64,000 bases of DNA, from contig NZ_MLJI01000001.1 in the NCBI RefSeq assembly GCF_002095535.1, positions 3,854,412-3,918,411 of the forward strand, written 5' to 3'. This DNA comes from Pantoea cypripedii (GTDB taxonomy: Bacteria; Pseudomonadota; Gammaproteobacteria; Enterobacterales; Enterobacteriaceae). A program made the translations under genes and the position numbers. Below are positions 16,540 through 25,499 of this stretch, piece by piece (within the stretch, counting starts at the first letter, position 1; each line of letters opens with the position of its first letter). Under the pieces are notes generated by a model that saw only the letters and a list, made by a program, of their open reading frames with translations, ran no database searches and was not told the origin of the DNA.

Positions 16540-17579
16540 TGAGCAAACGCAAAGGCCGCAAGGCATTTACCGCACCTGTCCGGCCCGCGCCGGTGGCATC
16601 GCAGCCGGTGGAGGCGTTCACCTTTGGCGATCCCACGCCGGTGATGGATAAGCGCGATATTCTGGATTATGCCGAGTGTATCCATAACGGCCGCTGGTAT
16701 GAGCCGCCGGTCAGCTTTCACGGGCTGGCGAAAAGTCTGCGCTCGGCGGTGCATCACAGCTCGCCGTTGTATGTGAAGCGCAATATACTGGCCTCGACCT
16801 TTATCCCGCACCCACTTCTCAGTCAGCAGGAGTTCAGCAAATTCGCGCTGGATTATCTGGTGTTCGGCAACGCCTTTGCCGAGCTGCGCCGCAATGCGCT
16901 CGGCCAGCCGCTGCGACTGGAAACCTCACCGGCCAAATACACGCGGCGCGGGGTTGAGGATGGGGTGTACTGGTTTGTGAATGAGTGGAAAGACGCACAC
17001 CAGTTTGAAGTCGGGCAGGTGTTTCACCTTATCGAGCCGGATATCAATCAGGAGCTGTACGGCCTGCCGGAATACCTCAGCGCGCTTAACTCCGCCTGGC
17101 TGAATGAGTCGGCAACGCTGTTCCGCCGCAAGTATTATCAGAACGGCGCGCACGCCGGTTACATTCTGTACATGACCGACGCGGCGCAGAGCAGCAGTGA
17201 TATCGATCGGATGCGCCAGGCGATGCGCGACACGAAAGGGCTGGGGAACTTCCGCAATCTGTTTATGTACGCGCCGAACGGAAAACCGGACGGGATTAAA
17301 ATTCTGCCGCTGAGTGAGGTGGCAACGAAAGACGATTTTTTCAATATCAAGAAGGCCAGCCGCGACGACCTGTTAAGCGCGCACCGCGTACCGCCGCAGA
17401 TGATGGGGATTATCCCGGATAACACGGGTGGGTTTGGTGACGCGGTTAAGGCGGCGCAGGTATTTGTCCGCAATGAGCTGACACCGTTGCAGGAACGCCT
17501 GAAGGAGATTAACAGCTGGATTGGTGATGAGGTAATAACTTTCCGCCCCTACGAGCTGGAAGCAACCAGCACAGCCTGA
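16539..17579 (+). CDS. Q: P2-like portal protein gpQ
   Basis: 346 residues (P2 gpQ is 344). PBSX/P2 portal family: MSKRKGRKAFTAPVRP, DILDYAECIHNGRWYEPPV, GNAFAELRRNALGQPLRLE, ESATLFRRKYYQNGAHAGYI. It forms the dodecameric portal for DNA entry. Last structural gene before the ars cluster; in P2 it runs toward the left cos end, as here. Confidence 0.95.
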   Translation: MSKRKGRKAFTAPVRPAPVASQPVEAFTFGDPTPVMDKRDILDYAECIHNGRWYEPPVSFHGLAKSLRSAVHHSSPLYVKRNILASTFIPHPLLSQQEFSKFALDYLVFGNAFAELRRNALGQPLRLETSPAKYTRRGVEDGVYWFVNEWKDAHQFEVGQVFHLIEPDINQELYGLPEYLSALNSAWLNESATLFRRKYYQNGAHAGYILYMTDAAQSSSDIDRMRQAMRDTKGLGNFRNLFMYAPNGKPDGIKILPLSEVATKDDFFNIKKASRDDLLSAHRVPPQMMGIIPDNTGGFGDAVKAAQVFVRNELTPLQERLKEINSWIGDEVITFRPYELEATSTA

Positions 17580-17695
17580 TTTGATTAGTCAGGCGTGTTC
17601 TAACGGCTCAGAGCTTAACCTAATCTGACAGGCAGCTCTGTGCCAGGAGCGGACGTTGTTAAGCTCATGCAGTATGGATTAACGAAGAACAGACG

Positions 17696-18394
17696 TTATA
17701 TTTTGTCCTGATTGACACGGGATGAAAGCTCCTGATGGCTTTCTTTTCGCTCGCTGTAACGATCCGCAAGATAACTGGTTTGTCCCTTAAGCAGCAGCGT
17801 GATTTTAAACAGCTCCTCGGCTACATCGACGATGCGGTCATACCATGACGAAGGTTTCATTCGTCCGTTTTCGTCGAACTCTTGCCATGCCTTGGCTACG
17901 GAGGACTGGTTGGGGATAGTAAACATCCGCATCCAGCGGCCCAGAATACGCATCTGGTTCACTGCATTGAAGGACTGTGAACCGCCGCAGACCTGCATTA
18001 CCGCAAGTGTTTTTCCCTGCGAAGGACGAACCGCGCCTTCACTTAATGGTATCCAGTCAATCTGCGCCTTCATAACTGCGCTCATAGCCCCGTGCCGTTC
18101 CGGAGAACTCCACACCATCCCGTCACACCATCTGACCAGTCCGCGCAGCTCGGTGACTTTAGGATGCGTGTCCGGCGCATCATCCGGCAGGGGTAAACCG
18201 GAGGGGTTAAAGAGTTTTACCACCGCGCCCATCGCCGTCAGCAGGCGACCAGCTTCTTCCGCGGCAAAGCGGCTGTAGGAGCGCTCTCTTACTGAGCCAT
18301 ACAGGATCAGAATCCGTGGCGGCTCCTGCAGGTGCAGGCGTTCAGCGATGTGTTGATCAAAGCATTCAGTATTCAGGGCAGGAAATTGTTCCAT
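17696..18394 (-). CDS. arsH: Arsenical resistance flavoprotein ArsH
   Basis: 232 residues, an NADPH-dependent FMN reductase-like protein: [20 protein letters not shown] (phosphate/FMN loop), [44 protein letters not shown]. ArsH proteins oxidise trivalent organoarsenicals. Divergent from arsR with 85 bp between, sharing the operator region. Carried between phage gene Q and cos, so it is cargo of the prophage. Confidence 0.92.
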   Translation of the reverse strand: MEQFPALNTECFDQHIAERLHLQEPPRILILYGSVRERSYSRFAAEEAGRLLTAMGAVVKLFNPSGLPLPDDAPDTHPKVTELRGLVRWCDGMVWSSPERHGAMSAVMKAQIDWIPLSEGAVRPSQGKTLAVMQVCGGSQSFNAVNQMRILGRWMRMFTIPNQSSVAKAWQEFDENGRMKPSSWYDRIVDVAEELFKITLLLKGQTSYLADRYSERKESHQELSSRVNQDKI

Positions 18395-18433
18395 TATTCT
18401 CCTCCGAAGAGAGCAGATGATTTCAAAGTTAAC

Positions 18434-18453
18434 ACATATGATTTACCATATGT
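18434..18453. promoter_or_regulatory. Probable ArsR operator
   Basis: Inverted repeat ACATATG-6-CATATGT in the arsH-arsR intergenic space, 27 bp upstream of the arsR ATG. Position and symmetry suit an ArsR dimer controlling both divergent transcripts. No binding data; assignment by location. Confidence 0.6.
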
Positions 18454-18479
18454 ATATTCTAAAGGGAACGGAGTGAAAA

Positions 18480-18800
18480 ATGCTACAACCTGTTCAGCTT
18501 TTCAAAATCCTGTCGGATGAAACACGGCTCGCCATCGTCATGCTTCTCCGGGAGTCAGGAGAACTGTGCGTCTGCGATATCTGCGCGGCCATTTCCGAAT
18601 CGCAGCCCAAAATCTCGCGACATATGGCTATCCTTCGCGAGGCTGGGCTGGTTCTGGACCGTCGTGAAGGCAAATGGATCCACTATCGTCTGTCACCCCA
18701 CATACCGGCATGGGCAGCTGAGACAATCACGACGTCCTGGCAGTGTATGCGGGAGGATGTGCGTGAATGGCTGGATAAATCAGCCTGCACCTCCTGCTGA
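18480..18800 (+). CDS. arsR: Arsenic-responsive repressor ArsR
   Basis: 106 residues, winged-helix ArsR/SmtB family. The As(III)-binding cysteines are in ELCVCDICAA (C-x-C-xx-C); the recognition helix is SQPKISRHMAILREAGL. RBS GGAG precedes the ATG. First gene of arsRBC, with arsB 44 bp on. It represses the operon until arsenite or antimonite binds. Confidence 0.95.
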   Translation: MLQPVQLFKILSDETRLAIVMLLRESGELCVCDICAAISESQPKISRHMAILREAGLVLDRREGKWIHYRLSPHIPAWAAETITTSWQCMREDVREWLDKSACTSC

Positions 18801-18844
18801 AAAAGAAAAACACATTTACATAATCATATATAATGGAGTCTGAG

Positions 18845-20134
18845 ATGCTTTTGGCAGGGAGTATATTTTTACTGACGCTGGTACTGGTGATCTGGCAACC
18901 CAGAGGCCTGAGTATTGGCTGGAGCGCGAGTATCGGGGCTGTGCTGGCGCTGGTAACCGGTGTCATCCATATCGCTGATATTCCCGTTGTCTGGAATATC
19001 GTCTGGAACGCGACAGCGGCATTTATTGCGGTCATTATCATCAGCCTGCTGCTCGATGAGTCCGGCTTCTTTGAGTGGGCCGCACTGCATGTCTCCCGCT
19101 GGGGTAACGGACGTGGCCGCCTGCTGTTTACCTGGATAGTGTTACTCGGTGCCGCTGTTGCTGCTTTGTTCGCCAATGACGGCGCCGCACTGATCCTGAC
19201 GCCAATTGTGATTGCGATGCTGCTTGCAATGGGATTCAGCAAGGGCACAACGCTGGCCTTTGTGATGGCCGCAGGATTTATAGCAGATACGGCCAGCCTG
19301 CCGCTCATTGTTTCTAACCTGGTGAATATCGTCTCGGCGGACTTTTTCGGTCTGGGGTTTACGCAGTATGCCTCCGTTATGATCCCCGTAGATGTAGCAG
19401 CGATTGCGGCCACGCTGGTCATGCTGCATCTCTTCTTCCGCAGGGACATTCCGGCGACGTATGACGTTTCGCTGCTGAAGACGCCTGCCAGTGTGATAAA
19501 GGATCCGGCAACGTTCAGGGCGGGCTGGATTGTCCTGTTATTGCTGCTTGTCGGTTTCTTTGTTCTGGAGCCTCTGGGGATCCCGGTCAGTGCGATAGCC
19601 GCTACTGGCGCAGCAGTACTGTTTATAGTGGCGAAAAGAGGTCAAGCCATCAACACCGGAAAAGTCCTACGCGGTGCGCCATGGCAGATCGTTATTTTTT
19701 CACTGGGCATGTACCTGGTGGTCTATGGCCTGCGCAATGCAGGGCTCACGGAGTATCTGTCAGGCGTGCTGAACCTGCTGGCAGAAAAGGGGTTATGGGC
19801 AGCAACGTTCGGCACCGGGTTCCTGACCGCGTTCCTGTCGTCGGTAATGAATAATATGCCGACGGTGCTGATTGGCGCGCTGTCGATTGACGGGAGTACG
19901 GCGACTGGCGTCGTCAAAGAGGCAATGATTTATGCCAACGTGATTGGCTGCGATTTAGGCCCGAAAATCACCCCGATTGGCAGTCTGGCAACCCTGCTTT
20001 GGCTGCATGTGCTTGCCCAGAAAAATATAACGATTACCTGGGGATATTACTTCCGCACCGGCATTATCATGACTCTGCCCGTGCTGTTTGTCACTCTGGC
20101 CGCGCTGGCGTTGCGGCTCTCCATCACTTTGTAA
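18845..20134 (+). CDS. arsB: Arsenite efflux pump ArsB
   Basis: 429 residues from [20 protein letters not shown], exactly the E. coli ArsB length; an ATG 12 bp upstream is less likely because GGAG lies just before the chosen site. A 12-TM arsenite/antimonite antiporter (ArsB/NhaD type) with the conserved [13 protein letters not shown] and [12 protein letters not shown] loops. It exports As(III) across the inner membrane. No arsA or arsD is present, so it would work alone on proton motive force. Confidence 0.95.
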   Translation: MLLAGSIFLLTLVLVIWQPRGLSIGWSASIGAVLALVTGVIHIADIPVVWNIVWNATAAFIAVIIISLLLDESGFFEWAALHVSRWGNGRGRLLFTWIVLLGAAVAALFANDGAALILTPIVIAMLLAMGFSKGTTLAFVMAAGFIADTASLPLIVSNLVNIVSADFFGLGFTQYASVMIPVDVAAIAATLVMLHLFFRRDIPATYDVSLLKTPASVIKDPATFRAGWIVLLLLLVGFFVLEPLGIPVSAIAATGAAVLFIVAKRGQAINTGKVLRGAPWQIVIFSLGMYLVVYGLRNAGLTEYLSGVLNLLAEKGLWAATFGTGFLTAFLSSVMNNMPTVLIGALSIDGSTATGVVKEAMIYANVIGCDLGPKITPIGSLATLLWLHVLAQKNITITWGYYFRTGIIMTLPVLFVTLAALALRLSITL

Positions 20135-20146
20135 TGAGATACAGAT

Positions 20147-20572
20147 ATGAGCAACATTACCATCTATCACAACCCTGCCTGCGGCACTTCACGCAACACG
20201 CTGGAGATGATCCGTAACAGCGGCAACGAACCGACGATAATTTATTATCTCGATACGCCACCGACCTGCGATGAGCTGATTAAACTTATTTCAGATATGG
20301 GAATTACGGTGCGTGCATTACTGCGTAAGAATGTTGAGCCTTATGAACGCCTGGGTCTTGATGAAGAGAAATTTAGTGATGAGCAGTTGATTGATTTCAT
20401 GCTTCAACATCCGATCCTGATTAATAGGCCGGTAGTCGTTACGCCGCTTGGTACTCGTCTTTGCCGCCCTTCAGAAATAGTGCTGGATATTCTACCGGAA
20501 GGTCAGAAAGGAGCGTTTACCAAAGAGGATGGCGAGAAGGTCATTGACGAAACGGGGAAGCGGATTAAGTAA
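20147..20572 (+). CDS. arsC: Arsenate reductase ArsC (glutaredoxin-dependent)
   Basis: 141 residues. Catalytic cysteine C12 in NPACGTSRNT, with arsenate-binding arginines in RPVVVTPLGTRLCRPSE. Reduces As(V) to As(III) for ArsB. 12 bp after arsB, last gene of the operon; a GC-rich hairpin follows at 20593. Confidence 0.96.
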   Translation: MSNITIYHNPACGTSRNTLEMIRNSGNEPTIIYYLDTPPTCDELIKLISDMGITVRALLRKNVEPYERLGLDEEKFSDEQLIDFMLQHPILINRPVVVTPLGTRLCRPSEIVLDILPEGQKGAFTKEDGEKVIDETGKRIK

Positions 20573-20592
20573 TCTGCCCACTTCAAAATATC

Positions 20593-20621
20593 GGACGCCT
20601 GTTTACGCTATGCAGGCGTCC
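20593..20621 (+). terminator. Hairpin after arsC
   Basis: GGACGCCTG and CAGGCGTCC separated by 11 bases. No clear T-run follows, so it may be an mRNA-stabilising or weak terminator structure. Beyond it, 20622-20900 has no gene I can support. Confidence 0.55.
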
Positions 20622-20900
20622 GCTATCGCTCCAAGCCGACAGTCAGTTTTGATTGCGTTATACCCACAAAACTGTCAGTTCGAGTCTGAGTAAATCCTCC
20701 TGATTTCCGGTCGACTTGCAAATGGTCACCCCGCCTCATCTCTCTGTTAAAATCGCCACCTGACCGTACCCTTTCAGACGCTCTCAGACGCGTTTTACGG
20801 GGTTTTGCCGTTTCGCTCCCCTGTTTCGCTGCGATGGCGAGCGCCCGCCTCCGTGCGGCTGGTGCAGCCTGTTCATACATGTTTGCCCCCCTCGCGCGCA

Positions 20901-20919
20901 ATGCTATCCCCGCCACGCC
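20901..20919 (-). other. cos: Phage cosN packaging site
   Basis: On the minus strand the 19 bases read GGCGTGGCGGGGATAGCAT. From memory, P2 has GGCGAGGCGGGGAAAGCAC and 186 GGCGTGGCGGGGAAAGCAT as 19-nt cohesive ends; the site is one base from 186, and the following TGCGCGC also fits P2. The orientation puts ars and Q at the left chromosome end and the SOS/early genes at the right end, as expected. Confidence 0.88.
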
Positions 20920-20969
20920 TGCCCGCTTTGTGCATCGCTTTTAATGCAGTTGCATGATCCATGAAAAAC

Positions 20970-20991
20970 GGCACCTGAACTGGTGCCGTTA
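20970..20991 (-). terminator. Rho-independent terminator of rightmost phage genes
   Basis: Stem ACGGCACC/GGTGCCGT with six loop bases; on the minus strand it is followed by TTTTT. It would end leftward transcripts of the 21.0-21.8 kb genes just before cos. Confidence 0.75.
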
Positions 20992-21010
20992 TCGATTTTG
21001 ACTGTGGTTT

Positions 21011-21045
21011 GATGCATGCAGATCCATGCACCTTATGCATGCATC
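21011..21045. repeat. Inverted repeat GATGCATGCA / TGCATGCATC
   Basis: Ten-base perfect arms separated by 15 bases, with a further CATGCA inside. It lies between the terminator and the stop of the 85-aa gene, near cos. Function unknown; a protein-binding site near the packaging site is possible. Confidence 0.55.
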
Positions 21046-21047
21046 AC

Positions 21048-21305
21048 TCATTCCAGCACAAAATCGTCAGGGGAATCTGGCTTCCTGGTTGCTAGGCTAT
21101 CCTGTTCCTGCATAAAAAGTATGCCCTGACGGAGGGATACGGGGTAAGAAAGCTCAAACATGAAAACAAAGTCATAGGTACGCCCGAGCCAGTAACCACC
21201 GCCGATCTCTTTTGGCCTCTGGAAAAATACCCATTCACCAGGCTTGTAATAAGTCAGCGTTTCACCCCGGTAAACAATCTGGAATTTTTCAACGCTTTTA
21301 ACCAT
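21048..21305 (-). CDS. Small phage protein of unknown function (85 aa)
   Basis: 85 residues: MVKSVEKFQIVYRGETLTYY, then GEWVFFQRPKEIGGGYWLGR and an acidic end (SPDDFVLE). No signal peptide or clear membrane segment. I do not recognise it. It occupies the space between gene A and cos at the right chromosome end, where P2 has tin and old, so an accessory role is plausible. Confidence 0.6.
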   Translation of the reverse strand: MVKSVEKFQIVYRGETLTYYKPGEWVFFQRPKEIGGGYWLGRTYDFVFMFELSYPVSLRQGILFMQEQDSLATRKPDSPDDFVLE

Positions 21306-21381
21306 GAACTAACGCCTCGCGGTGCTCGTTGTTCAACCTTGCTAACGCCAAAATAAGGATTTTGACGCCAGCAACGTTATA

Positions 21382-21615
21382 TCAATGCTGCCAGCTGTCG
21401 TCCTGCCAAACGGTCTGGAGGATGTCCATTACATTTTTTTTATCTTCATCCTGCCTGATGCCGCTTAACTCAATGCCGTTTGCGCTTCCCTTACGAATTC
21501 GGATTGCCGTTTTAGGGTAAATGGGAAGGAGGTTTTTAAGTAACTCTGACTCAAGAGCATCAAGCGTTGCCTGACTGATTTTCTGCTCTTTGTCGATCAT
21601 GATTTCGATTCGCAT
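21382..21615 (-). CDS. DinI-like protein
   Basis: 77 residues, DinI family: MRIEIMIDKEQKISQATLDA, LESELLKNLLPIYPKTAIRI, DEDKKNVMDILQTVWQDDSW. Host DinI modulates RecA filaments; in 186 the SOS-induced antirepressor Tum has a related C-terminal part. It follows a 61-aa gene by 9 bp, and a LexA box precedes that gene, so it should be SOS-induced. Confidence 0.85.
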   Translation of the reverse strand: MRIEIMIDKEQKISQATLDALESELLKNLLPIYPKTAIRIRKGSANGIELSGIRQDEDKKNVMDILQTVWQDDSWQH

Positions 21616-21624
21616 GGGTGAACC

Positions 21625-21810
21625 TCATTCAGCAGCGTAGAAAAATTCGTCATCAGAATGTTGATGAGTCTCTGAGTTTGCCAATTCAGCAATAATTGTG
21701 AGCGCCAACTCCAGGTCAGACGGCTTGCAGTTCGCGATTAGTGATATCTCCGCAATGAACTGCACGCACGCCATTTTCTTATGTATCTGGCTTGAATCCT
21801 GAACCGTCAT
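21625..21810 (-). CDS. Small SOS-controlled phage protein (61 aa)
   Basis: 61 residues: MTVQDSSQIHKKMACVQFIA, a helix around EISLIANCKPSDLELALTII, and an acidic C-terminus (SDDEFFYAAE). First gene after the LexA box and coupled to the DinI-like gene. The position resembles 186 tum (antirepressor), but the protein is far shorter and I see no convincing match; candidate antirepressor only. Confidence 0.6.
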   Translation of the reverse strand: MTVQDSSQIHKKMACVQFIAEISLIANCKPSDLELALTIIAELANSETHQHSDDEFFYAAE

Positions 21811-21826
21811 CTTCCCTCCCTAATGG

Positions 21827-21846
21827 TACTGTGTTTTTATACAGTA
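21827..21846 (-). promoter_or_regulatory. LexA (SOS) box
   Basis: TACTGTGTTTTTATACAGTA fits the consensus TACTG-N10-CAGTA completely. It lies 17 bp upstream of the 61-aa gene and reads into the DinI-like gene. 186 uses LexA control of tum for UV induction, so this is the likely induction input of the prophage. Confidence 0.9.
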
Positions 21847-21980
21847 TCACAGCATTCGCAACTAGAGAAAGAAAAATGTACATACCTGAAAGGATTTTCA
21901 TCTGACTGATACAAAAGCACTTTCCGAGCAGTTCCTTGCTGCAGTGAACGGAAGAATGTTTGTAATGAAATGCCTATTGG

Positions 21981-24260
21981 TTACAGGGTGTTTAACCTGT
22001 TTACTCTATCGATGGGCGTGTTTTTTCTGACTGAATCAGCTAAACGGTTAAAACGTTCTAATATCCCATCCTTTCTTACCTCGATATTTGGGCGTAGCAG
22101 GTCGCCATAAGCCGAACTGCGGAACATTCGTCCGGCTATTTCGGTCTGAGTGCCACTAATCAAACGCACGGCCAGCCCGCGACTGATAGTTTCGCCGCAT
22201 AAATCTCTAACCTGGCTAATCACGTTATCGCAAGCCGATTCAATTTTGTCTGACCGTCTAAATTTAAGATGCTGCTTTTGAGGCTCTTGTGCTCTTATTC
22301 GGGTAAAAAGCTGCCGCCGTTCTTTACGGTTCATGCTTTCAAAGTCAATTTTCTCGAAACTTTCCGGCGGGTTCGAATCCTCAGATCTCAAACCTCCCGT
22401 ACAGTTATTGACAGAACTCCAAGAGGGCGCGGACGCGCCCTTAAGGTCAACGGCCAAATCAAGGGCACGTTTTGGAACAATCCTCCACTGTGCCAGGCGG
22501 GTTAAAATTGGCGTATCTGCGCCAACCTCCGTTGCATAAACTCCCTTAATACGGACAGTTTCTTCACCATATTCGTTAATGTCTTCGCTGGGCTGATACC
22601 AGGTGCGAACGGCCAGATCATCGCGGCGTACAAACGGCCCGCCCTGTGCATTAACATAAGCAGCCCAATCACCAGCGTCCGCAGCATCGTGCGCAGCTGC
22701 AAATTCAATGCTCAGGCCATGCGCGGTTTCACTGTCAGCCATGCGGCGGAGTTCACGATAAACCGTGACCGGTGCACCGCCTACAAACTGGAACTGGCGA
22801 ATGTGCCAGCGTGCTGCCCAGGCTGAAACCGCTGGCGCAGTCTCTTTCAACAATTTGCCGCTTTCGTCGTCCAGCTCGCCATCGAGCGCATAGCCATCAA
22901 TGTTTTTAGAGATGTACTTCGCTATGTATCCGGTGGCGCTGCCTTTCTCCGGGTCGATGGCTTCAGCGTGAAAACGCGCTTTACGGGCCTTATCGGTTGT
23001 CAGTTCGCTGCTGTCTTCCTGCCAGGCATAATCGCGCATGACTTCACGCACGCGATCAACATTTTCAGGAAGCATGAACATCAGCATGTGCCAGTGTGGG
23101 GTCGCATCGTGATGAGGTTCTGCAACACGGATCCCAAAGATGCGGATTTCTTCGCGGTGAAGTTTGGCGCGTATTTTTTGCCAGACATTGCAGAGATAGC
23201 GCTGCGTGTCCGCCGGGCTTGCACCGTTCCACTTACGGTTACGATGGCCGGTCTTGATTGTGGCGTGATAGCGCGCCGGGGCAGTCAGCGTATAAAACTC
23301 ACCAACAAACCCCATCTGATTGCAGATATTTTCAAAGCCACGGATCCGGTTCATTAACTCACAGCGCTTGATAGCCGGATTTGAAACGCTCCCGTCGAAC
23401 TTATCGATCAAACTGATTCGCTCGCCAGTCTCCTCGTTCTCCAGCTCAAGCCCTTTAAGAAATTCACGCGTGCGGCGCTTTTGCTCACGCCATTCAGCAA
23501 CAGTCATATTGCTTGCGTATGGGGTGTGCTTCTTGCTGACGTTAGCGAGCGCAATTTGCAGATGTTCACGCCATGATGATGCAACACGACGCAGGCGGCT
23601 TTTCCACCATTTTTCCGTTTTCATGCGCATGATCGCTGGCGTAACTTCTTCAGGATCAAACAGACGGGATGTGACTTTTTCCCATAGCGGCGGGGTCTGA
23701 TTAAACTCACGGGTAATAGTGGCTGCGGTCATATAAACGCGATGCGTATACCGATAATCTGACTCAGTGCTGACCTGTTCGTGCACCTGCGCCAGTTCGG
23801 CCATGATGAAATTAGCGATATCACCGGACAGGAGATCAACGTCAGAACGAGCCATATCAGGCAGACGGTTAAAGCGCTTCATTAATTCCCACAGCGCGCC
23901 GCCAGCACTGGCCGCACCTGTTTTTCTGATGGCGTTCTCAGTCAGCAGATTAAATGTGCCAGCTTTCATTTCACCGAGATGATACTGCGCGTTAACGACT
24001 TCAACGCGTGGCAATGTGCGCTCTACGAAAGTTTTCGTAAAGTACGCATTGGCACGGGCTGTGCCCTGTGTTTTTTCAAGATCACTGATACGGTGTTTAA
24101 CGTCGAGCTGCACCAGAGTTGGCTGCTTTTCGAGTAGCTCCTGTGCATGCACTAAAGCCGCAATCATCTGACTGCGGCTACGGGCTTCCTCATAAGTGGG
24201 ATATGGGCTGGTGATGGCTTCCCGTGGGGCATTCCACGGGTAGGCGTATTCCTGGAACAT
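21981..24260 (-). CDS. A: P2-like replication initiation endonuclease gpA
   Basis: 759 residues (P2 gpA is 761), rolling-circle HUH nuclease. Metal-binding histidines in EPHHDATPHWHMLMF; two catalytic tyrosines in GYIAKYISKNIDGY. It nicks the origin, which in P2 lies inside this gene, and stays covalently attached. It heads the set of early genes read leftward. The C-terminal ~150 residues are less conserved and basic. Confidence 0.95.
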   Translation of the reverse strand: MFQEYAYPWNAPREAITSPYPTYEEARSRSQMIAALVHAQELLEKQPTLVQLDVKHRISDLEKTQGTARANAYFTKTFVERTLPRVEVVNAQYHLGEMKAGTFNLLTENAIRKTGAASAGGALWELMKRFNRLPDMARSDVDLLSGDIANFIMAELAQVHEQVSTESDYRYTHRVYMTAATITREFNQTPPLWEKVTSRLFDPEEVTPAIMRMKTEKWWKSRLRRVASSWREHLQIALANVSKKHTPYASNMTVAEWREQKRRTREFLKGLELENEETGERISLIDKFDGSVSNPAIKRCELMNRIRGFENICNQMGFVGEFYTLTAPARYHATIKTGHRNRKWNGASPADTQRYLCNVWQKIRAKLHREEIRIFGIRVAEPHHDATPHWHMLMFMLPENVDRVREVMRDYAWQEDSSELTTDKARKARFHAEAIDPEKGSATGYIAKYISKNIDGYALDGELDDESGKLLKETAPAVSAWAARWHIRQFQFVGGAPVTVYRELRRMADSETAHGLSIEFAAAHDAADAGDWAAYVNAQGGPFVRRDDLAVRTWYQPSEDINEYGEETVRIKGVYATEVGADTPILTRLAQWRIVPKRALDLAVDLKGASAPSWSSVNNCTGGLRSEDSNPPESFEKIDFESMNRKERRQLFTRIRAQEPQKQHLKFRRSDKIESACDNVISQVRDLCGETISRGLAVRLISGTQTEIAGRMFRSSAYGDLLRPNIEVRKDGILERFNRLADSVRKNTPIDRVNRLNTL

Positions 24261-24298
24261 TCACATAACCCGGCGTAAACGCTGTTGCATAATGGTGC

Positions 24299-24595
24299 TC
24301 ATGACAATTCCCTCAACTTTGCAGCAAGAATTTCAATAGCGTAATCATGAGGAGTGGTTGAAATTGAAAGTACCACCCAATCTGAACCTGAATTAATAAA
24401 GTCTTTAACCGGCAATATGTGAGTTACCTCTACAAGAATTACGTCAGGAGTAAATTCACTTTTAAACTCACACAACAAGAGATAATCACCGCAATGAAAA
24501 TTGCGGTCATTAATTCTTAGCTCTGCTTTTTTTGTGCCATTACATACAGCCTCAAAATGCTCAGGGGTTATTTTCAGGCAATGAATCTTTCTCAT
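24299..24595 (-). CDS. DUF3850 (ASCH/PUA-like) phage protein
   Basis: 98 residues: MRKIHCLKITPEHFEAVCNG, TKKAELRINDRNFHCGDYLL, then VILVEVTHILPVKDF. This is the DUF3850 pattern, a small PUA/ASCH-like fold suspected to bind RNA. Common in phage early regions; exact role unknown. Confidence 0.8.
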   Translation of the reverse strand: MRKIHCLKITPEHFEAVCNGTKKAELRINDRNFHCGDYLLLCEFKSEFTPDVILVEVTHILPVKDFINSGSDWVVLSISTTPHDYAIEILAAKLRELS

Positions 24596-24613
24596 AACTC
24601 AGTTCCTTTGTAA

Positions 24614-24820
24614 TTAGCGTTTTTTAAACTCGCTGAATTCTTTGCACATCACACAGACAGACACACCCGGCAACGCACGACGACGCGCCTCGGGAATTTC
24701 TTCACCGCATGAAAGACAGAAAAACTCACTCGCCCCTGATGGACGGTGAGTTGCATTTGCCAGATTGCGCGCCAGTTCTTCCTGTACGCGCTGTTGAACC
24801 CGGTCCATTGAGTCAGCCAT
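24614..24820 (-). CDS. TraR/DksA-type C4 zinc-finger protein
   Basis: 68 residues with FFCLSCGEEIPEARR and GVSVCVMCKEF, a four-cysteine zinc finger of the DksA/TraR family. Short members bind RNA polymerase through the secondary channel; a phage one may retune transcription. Its start overlaps the neighbouring stop by one base. Confidence 0.88.
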   Translation of the reverse strand: MADSMDRVQQRVQEELARNLANATHRPSGASEFFCLSCGEEIPEARRRALPGVSVCVMCKEFSEFKKR

Positions 24821-25047
24821 TAGTGCAGCTCCTGCGATTCATTCTGATAACGCTCTGCTTCCCGGCGTATCAGGTCGGCAGCTTCAATGCCGCTTAAACC
24901 TTTTTGATGCACATGTACCGCCAGTTCAACGAGGCGCTCAGAAACCGCCAGCGCACGGTCTTTGCGTTCCTCAACTCGCGCTTTAGTGATGATTGCTGCC
25001 AGCGCTTCAGTGTCGGCATCAAACTTATGTATTTCGATATTTCGCAT
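24820..25047 (-). CDS. DUF2732 phage protein
   Basis: 75 residues: MRNIEIHKFDADTEALAAII, TKARVEERKDRALAVSERLV, then IEAADLIRREAERY. Mostly helical; matches the DUF2732 family of P2-like early regions. Function unknown. Confidence 0.8.
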   Translation of the reverse strand: MRNIEIHKFDADTEALAAIITKARVEERKDRALAVSERLVELAVHVHQKGLSGIEAADLIRREAERYQNESQELH

Positions 25048-25117
25048 TTCTCTTTCTCCAGAATTTGGGCAAAAAAAGGCCCGGCGGGTTTACGCCATTT
25101 AATTTATTGAGTGTTAT

Positions 25118-25498
25118 TTACTCAGCTAAAAAACAGTCTGCCGTTGAAAACTGACGCGGTAATATCCGGCCCCAGCGCGCCATTTTATTCATGGCAATAA
25201 TAATCAACTCCCGTCGATGCTCTTCAAAATATTGAAAAGGTTTACCAATCTCCTCCGGCTTAAAAGTTTTCGGGTTTTCACGATTAGCCAATGTCAGAAC
25301 ACAGAATTTGAATTCATCATTCTGATGATTGAAATAACGCAATGCGGGGTTCGCATTGTTGTCTCGCATTTGACGCCACTTTTTACGAAATTCATCAAAC
25401 GTCATTGGCTGAAGCTTATCAACACGAGCGCCCATCAAATGAATTTTGGAAAAACTGGCGGGTTCGTGTTGTTTCGGTACTTCCCATAAAACTTGCAT
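25118..25498 (-). CDS. Phage early protein, possibly DUF5347
   Basis: 126 residues from MQVLWEVPKQHEPASFSKIH; in-frame sequence upstream overlaps fil and is probably not translated. It contains FRKKWRQMRDNNANPALRYF and RRELIIIAMNKMARWGRILP. The pattern resembles DUF5347 proteins of P2-like phages from memory; no catalytic motif seen. It lies between fil and the DUF2732 gene. Confidence 0.65.
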   Translation of the reverse strand: MQVLWEVPKQHEPASFSKIHLMGARVDKLQPMTFDEFRKKWRQMRDNNANPALRYFNHQNDEFKFCVLTLANRENPKTFKPEEIGKPFQYFEEHRRELIIIAMNKMARWGRILPRQFSTADCFLAE

Positions 25499-25499
25499 A

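Noticed and set aside
20623..20916. 97-codon minus-strand frame covering the cos region
   Set aside because: It runs into the cosN site, has a basic low-complexity composition and no RBS; better explained as non-coding phage end sequence.
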